IMG/VR virus record: IMGVR_UViG_3300042451_000057
Location: 1-33,519 of that record
Origin: a virus
Strand: one strand, 5' to 3'
DNA length: 33,519 bases
Part shown: piece by piece, positions 31,022 to 33,519 of the stretch
Numbering within the stretch: position 1 is the stretch's first letter
Layout: each line of letters starts with the position of its first letter
Made by a program: the position numbers and the translations under genes
Notes under the pieces: model-generated
Database searches by the model: none
Told to the model about the DNA's origin: nothing
The model's input: only the letters and a program-made list of their open reading frames with translations

Positions 31022-31741
31022 TTATACGCAACTGCCAGCGACAAGCGTTTGGCCAGCAGGACATGAATAAGACGTATTGTTTGAGTTTGTGGTTGTCACA
31101 TTAGGCTGAATGTTTTCCATGGCATCGGCAATAGCTTTGATAGAATCACTCGCATCTTTTGAAATACTAGCTGAAGCTGCACTTCCTTGACCACTGACTG
31201 TTGTGGTTGCGGTTAAACCAGCTTTAGCAACATCAACTGTGGCTGCCAGCCCAGCACCTGCTGTTGTAGTAACTGCTGTTAGACCAGCACCTGCAATGTT
31301 TGCAAACGTGTTGTTTGTGTTAGTGGTTGTAGCCACTTGGTTATCACTCTGTTTGATACCCAATGCAGTTGCGTTATTGCTTTGTGTGATAGCAACTTGA
31401 CGGTTCGCATTGATTGAATAGAACTGTGTCAAGTTAGGCAACAGCAATGAAGTCCATTGCAGTGCAATATCACCAGCAGATTTTGGTGGCAAGATTTGTT
31501 GTTGTTGATTGCGGGTGTTGTTTGAGGCAGCAAAGTTGATGCTCATAACAGCCGCTACCTTAGCTGTAGCATCACCTGTTCTTGCAATCTCAGCAAGAGC
31601 CGCATATTTTGCACTTTCTGCGGTTGCATTTGCTGATGCAATGGCTCTTTGGGCGTCTGCGTACATCTTATAATCTTGGCTAGCACATCCAGTAAGAAGT
31701 GCTACAGACAATAAAGCCGCTATGGATAAAAATCGTTTCAT
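31022..31741 (-). CDS. Ala/Thr-rich lipoprotein of unknown function
   Basis: Started at the ATG at 31741 (AGGAG upstream; an in-frame ATG at 31780 is rejected), this is a 239-residue protein with a clear lipoprotein signal: KR, a hydrophobic core, then lipobox LLTGC with Cys19. The residue after Cys is Ala, which favours outer-membrane sorting. The mature part is a long Ala/Thr/Asn-rich region with alternating A..A..A patterns and repeated GAGL..T/V segments. It ends in a short Cys pair module (SCPAGQTLVAGSC) that could form a disulfide. Possible roles are superinfection exclusion at the outer membrane or lysis; neither is shown. It may have a weak promoter (TTGATT, 17 bp, TATACC) just upstream and has a strong terminator. 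Confidence 0.85.
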   Translation of the reverse strand: MKRFLSIAALLSVALLTGCASQDYKMYADAQRAIASANATAESAKYAALAEIARTGDATAKVAAVMSINFAASNNTRNQQQQILPPKSAGDIALQWTSLLLPNLTQFYSINANRQVAITQSNNATALGIKQSDNQVATTTNTNNTFANIAGAGLTAVTTTAGAGLAATVDVAKAGLTATTTVSGQGSAASASISKDASDSIKAIADAMENIQPNVTTTNSNNTSYSCPAGQTLVAGSCV

Positions 31742-31798
31742 TTTAAGCTCCTGGTAAGGGTATATGTACTTATATATCAAAAATCAACCGCTAGGATA

Positions 31799-32593
31799 TC
31801 ACTTGATTCCCATAGACTTTCTGATCTTTGTAGCACTTATTGCATGTGTCGCGTCATCAAATACTTCCTGCTCAATCTTATATCCAACATCTCGCCCATA
31901 GGTAATGTTCACGATGTTAGGAACAACCTGAATTTCATATTGTCCTTGATATAGAGTGTCAAGATCGCGTTTAATATAGCTTTTGACTTGTTCAATGGCA
32001 AATGGATTTGATCCTTGCCAGCCTTGACAGTCTCGGATTTGTATGACAACCTGGCCAGTCTTGCTGATAGCTCTCTCAAACAAAGCTCTGTGACCTTGGT
32101 GCCATGGCTGCCATCTTCCTAGCATCTGAACAGTCTCTTTTTGCCAATCAAATGTGGGTCTGCGTCTATTATCCAGAATATGAGCCGCAATAAACTCACC
32201 CCATTTTTCACCATGCTGTTCGGTAATCCTGAAGTCGTAAACTTCTGGTGGAGTGAAAATCTTATTGGTGTCTTCAAAGCGACCTTTATCAATGGTATCT
32301 ACCCATACTGTCCAGTCTGCTTTGAAGTTATTTCGCATTTCCTGAAGAGGAGCAACGAAATCACAAATTACAAAATCCATGTCACCATATTGAGTCTCAG
32401 CAAGTTCTGCCATTCGTTTACTTTGGCGAATACGACCCTCATGACTAAAGTCCCAATCGTTGAACTTTTTTCGTACATCATCCGCATTCAACCAGCCAAC
32501 ACGTTTTCTATCAGCTTGTAAATGATCCAAAATGTGTTGAGCTAGATAAGTCTTCCCGGCACCTGGTAGACCCATAATAAGAATTTTCTGCAT
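31799..32593 (-). CDS. APS-kinase-like/nucleotidyltransferase fusion protein
   Basis: Started at the ATG at 32593 (GGAG upstream), this is a 264-residue two-domain protein. Residues 1-140 form a P-loop kinase related to adenylylsulfate kinase: Walker A GLPGAGKT (8-15), NADDVR (36-41, compare DGDnvR), then DFS..GR.RQ..RM (48-61) and ICDFVAP (76-82). Residues 155-264 form a cytidylyltransferase-fold domain with GRWQPWHQGH (159-168, HxGH), SNPF, VPNI, and ISATKIR (252-258). This domain looks closest to NMN adenylyltransferase (NadM/NadR) types, but ATP sulfurylase shares the same motif pair. The fusion could make an activated sulfate, or act in NAD or another nucleotide-sugar pathway. A sulfotransferase gene lies three genes upstream in the same transcript. 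Confidence 0.85.
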   Translation of the reverse strand: MQKILIMGLPGAGKTYLAQHILDHLQADRKRVGWLNADDVRKKFNDWDFSHEGRIRQSKRMAELAETQYGDMDFVICDFVAPLQEMRNNFKADWTVWVDTIDKGRFEDTNKIFTPPEVYDFRITEQHGEKWGEFIAAHILDNRRRPTFDWQKETVQMLGRWQPWHQGHRALFERAISKTGQVVIQIRDCQGWQGSNPFAIEQVKSYIKRDLDTLYQGQYEIQVVPNIVNITYGRDVGYKIEQEVFDDATHAISATKIRKSMGIK

Positions 32594-32609
32594 AATATAC
32601 TCCGTTAGA

Positions 32610-32780
32610 TTACTCTGCGGCTTGTTCTGTTTGTTCTGCTGGCTGTTCTGGCACTTGTGGTTGAACTTGTTCATGGATCAAGCTGACCAATTGCGCTGCA
32701 CCTGTTTTAACTGGTAGTTCACCCAATGCATAGATGATACCGTTGACTTGTTCTAATGATAGTTTCAATGTAATTTCCAT
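32610..32780 (-). CDS. Small unknown protein
   Basis: This is an unusually short but convincing gene of 56 residues. AAGGAG lies 7 nt before the ATG at 32780, the stop is TAA at 32610, and the gene fills the gap between two clear genes. The protein starts MEITLKLSLEQVNGIIYALG, has a helical body, and ends with a Gln/Glu/Pro/Ala-rich tail. Short proteins with this LELS.EQ...I...LGELP pattern are common in T4-like phages of aquatic bacteria in my recollection; function unknown. Confidence 0.78.
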   Translation of the reverse strand: MEITLKLSLEQVNGIIYALGELPVKTGAAQLVSLIHEQVQPQVPEQPAEQTEQAAE

Positions 32781-32781
32781 T

Positions 32782-33063
32782 TTATTCTCCTTGTGTTATC
32801 CAAATGTTTTCGGCTAGTTTTGCTTCGCCTGTTGTAATAGCTGCTAGTAGATCCGTGATATCTTCTCCTGAATCAACAATTGCTTGATCAGAAACAACAA
32901 TTTTCAGATGCGCAACGTTGCGTTCAATATTGCCTTTTCTTTCATTGTTTGCCTGTGATCCAGCAGCCAATTTTGCAATCTCATCACCAATAACCCACAC
33001 ACTGTCCCGTGCAGCTTTGATGGTTCCCTTGATATCGTCTAATGTTCTTACTCGTTCTTCCAT
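32782..33063 (-). CDS. Unknown small helical protein
   Basis: This 93-residue protein with AAGGAG before the ATG at 33063 is mostly helical (IKGTIKAARDSVWVIGDEI, IERNVAHLKIVVSD, DLLAAITTGEAKLAEN). I recognise no family and see no signal peptide or membrane segment. It lies one base from the following small gene and 12 bp after the sulfotransferase stop, so it belongs to the same transcript. Confidence 0.78.
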   Translation of the reverse strand: MEERVRTLDDIKGTIKAARDSVWVIGDEIAKLAAGSQANNERKGNIERNVAHLKIVVSDQAIVDSGEDITDLLAAITTGEAKLAENIWITQGE

Positions 33064-33075
33064 GATAGAATCTCC

Positions 33076-33519
33076 TTAAATAAATCTTGTGTCTTCTTGG
33101 TCTATTACTTCGCCAAAGAAGCTAGTCTTCTTTTCTGGCTTATCATCAACCGTTTCGTTTGTTAATGGCACATCATCAAGTTCTCGCCAAAACTCCGCAC
33201 CAACAACTGCATCCAAAATAACTTTTGGTAATACATCTTCGGGCATTTGAGCAGTTGACTTCAATTCTTTGCGGACCTCGTGCATGTCAGTGAATCCATA
33301 AATTTTAGCATCATCTTCTTGATGCTGGTTTATCAGGTTCTTAAAATCATGATTGTATTCTGATTCTCCTAGAAACTTATATATCTGTCTCATAGTTTCT
33401 TTTGGATTACTTACAAGATCCTTGTACTCAACAAAGTGAATACTTGTTCTATATCCCTCAGAAAGAGCTTTCTTTAGTCCATCAAACGATTGACCAAGAA
33501 TGCCTGGACCAGCAATAGC
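33076..33519 (-). CDS. Sulfotransferase, C-terminal part (partial at window edge)
   Basis: The frame is open from the window edge (33519) to a TAA at 33076, giving 147 residues of a longer protein; an internal ATG at 33393 is not the start. FVEYKDLVSNPKETM..IYKFLGE (about 49-71 of the visible part), then YNHDF and MHEVRKEL, matches the C-terminal region of PAPS-dependent sulfotransferases (vrYEDL...P.e.l..iy.FLG). Family members transfer sulfate from PAPS to sugars, proteins or small molecules. The N-terminal PAPS-binding loop lies outside the window. An APS-kinase-like gene further along the transcript could supply or modify the donor, but the acceptor is unknown. Confidence 0.82.
   Translation of the reverse strand, partial: AIAGPGILGQSFDGLKKALSEGYRTSIHFVEYKDLVSNPKETMRQIYKFLGESEYNHDFKNLINQHQEDDAKIYGFTDMHEVRKELKSTAQMPEDVLPKVILDAVVGAEFWRELDDVPLTNETVDDKPEKKTSFFGEVIDQEDTRFI

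Noticed and set aside
31742-31798. Possible sigma70 promoter before the lipoprotein gene (TTGATT, 17 bp, TATACC)
   Set aside because: Both hexamers are only 4/6 matches in AT-rich DNA, so it is mentioned in the gene entry but not listed as a feature.
33076-33393. A complete 105-residue gene starting at the ATG at 33393
   Set aside because: The same frame stays open to the window edge and the upstream residues complete a sulfotransferase motif, so this ATG is internal.

Overview
This is a genome segment of a T4-like myovirus (Straboviridae-type core, closest in gene style to the T4-like phages of aquatic bacteria). The gene order 13-14-15-16-17-18-19-20-67-(68)-21-22-23 is the T4 morphogenesis block. 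It is accompanied by T4-type replication, recombination and late-transcription genes: gp45, gp44, gp46, gp47, gp55, UvsW and UvsY. The host cannot be named from this window. A lipobox lipoprotein and consensus sigma70 promoters point to a Gram-negative bacterium. No photosynthesis gene, tRNA, integrase, CRISPR array or insertion sequence is visible. Almost everything is on the minus strand, tightly packed with many ATGA or TAATG overlaps. Both ends of the window cut genes.

Layout, left to right (transcription runs right to left): (1) 1-3.1 kb: a partial protein with a diverged GIY-YIG-like signature, a small membrane protein, clamp loader gp44, a plus-strand GIY-YIG homing endonuclease, and sliding clamp gp45. 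(2) 3.1-4.6 kb: a dATP/dGTP-pyrophosphohydrolase-like protein, a glycosyltransferase and a winged-helix protein. (3) 4.7-8.3 kb: a MoxR/CobS-like AAA+ ATPase and a large HExxH metalloprotease plus VWA (CobT-like) protein, each behind its own near-consensus sigma70 promoter. (4) 8.4-16.6 kb: a TET-associated-type glycosyltransferase with a small partner, peptide deformylase, gp46/gp47, a cytidylyltransferase, late sigma factor gp55, an unknown protein, UvsW and UvsY. (5) 16.6-30.9 kb: a tail-tube-like paralogue, then the capsid, scaffold, protease, portal, tail and terminase block. (6) 31-33.5 kb: a lipoprotein, an APS-kinase-like/nucleotidyltransferase fusion, two small unknown proteins and the C-terminal part of a sulfotransferase.

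Regulation can partly be read from the sequence. Early-type sigma70 promoters (TTGACA-like, 16-18 bp, TATAAT-like) precede gp45, the winged-helix gene, the AAA+ gene and the VWA gene. One more lies on the plus strand at 14271-14300, facing away from gp55. T4-type late boxes (TATAAATA) precede gp22, gp13, the tube-like paralogue and the homing endonuclease, with variants before gp19 and gp18. These would be read by the gp55 encoded here, which in T4 works with the gp45 clamp. Strong terminator hairpins are packed directly against the next promoter; in two cases the -35 box is the hairpin loop.

Most worth a second look: the MoxR/VWA-metalloprotease pair, the APS-kinase-like fusion beside a sulfotransferase, the TAGT-type glycosyltransferase cassette, the terminator/promoter composites, a probable leaderless late gene after gp23, and the homing-endonuclease insertion that separates gp45 from gp44.
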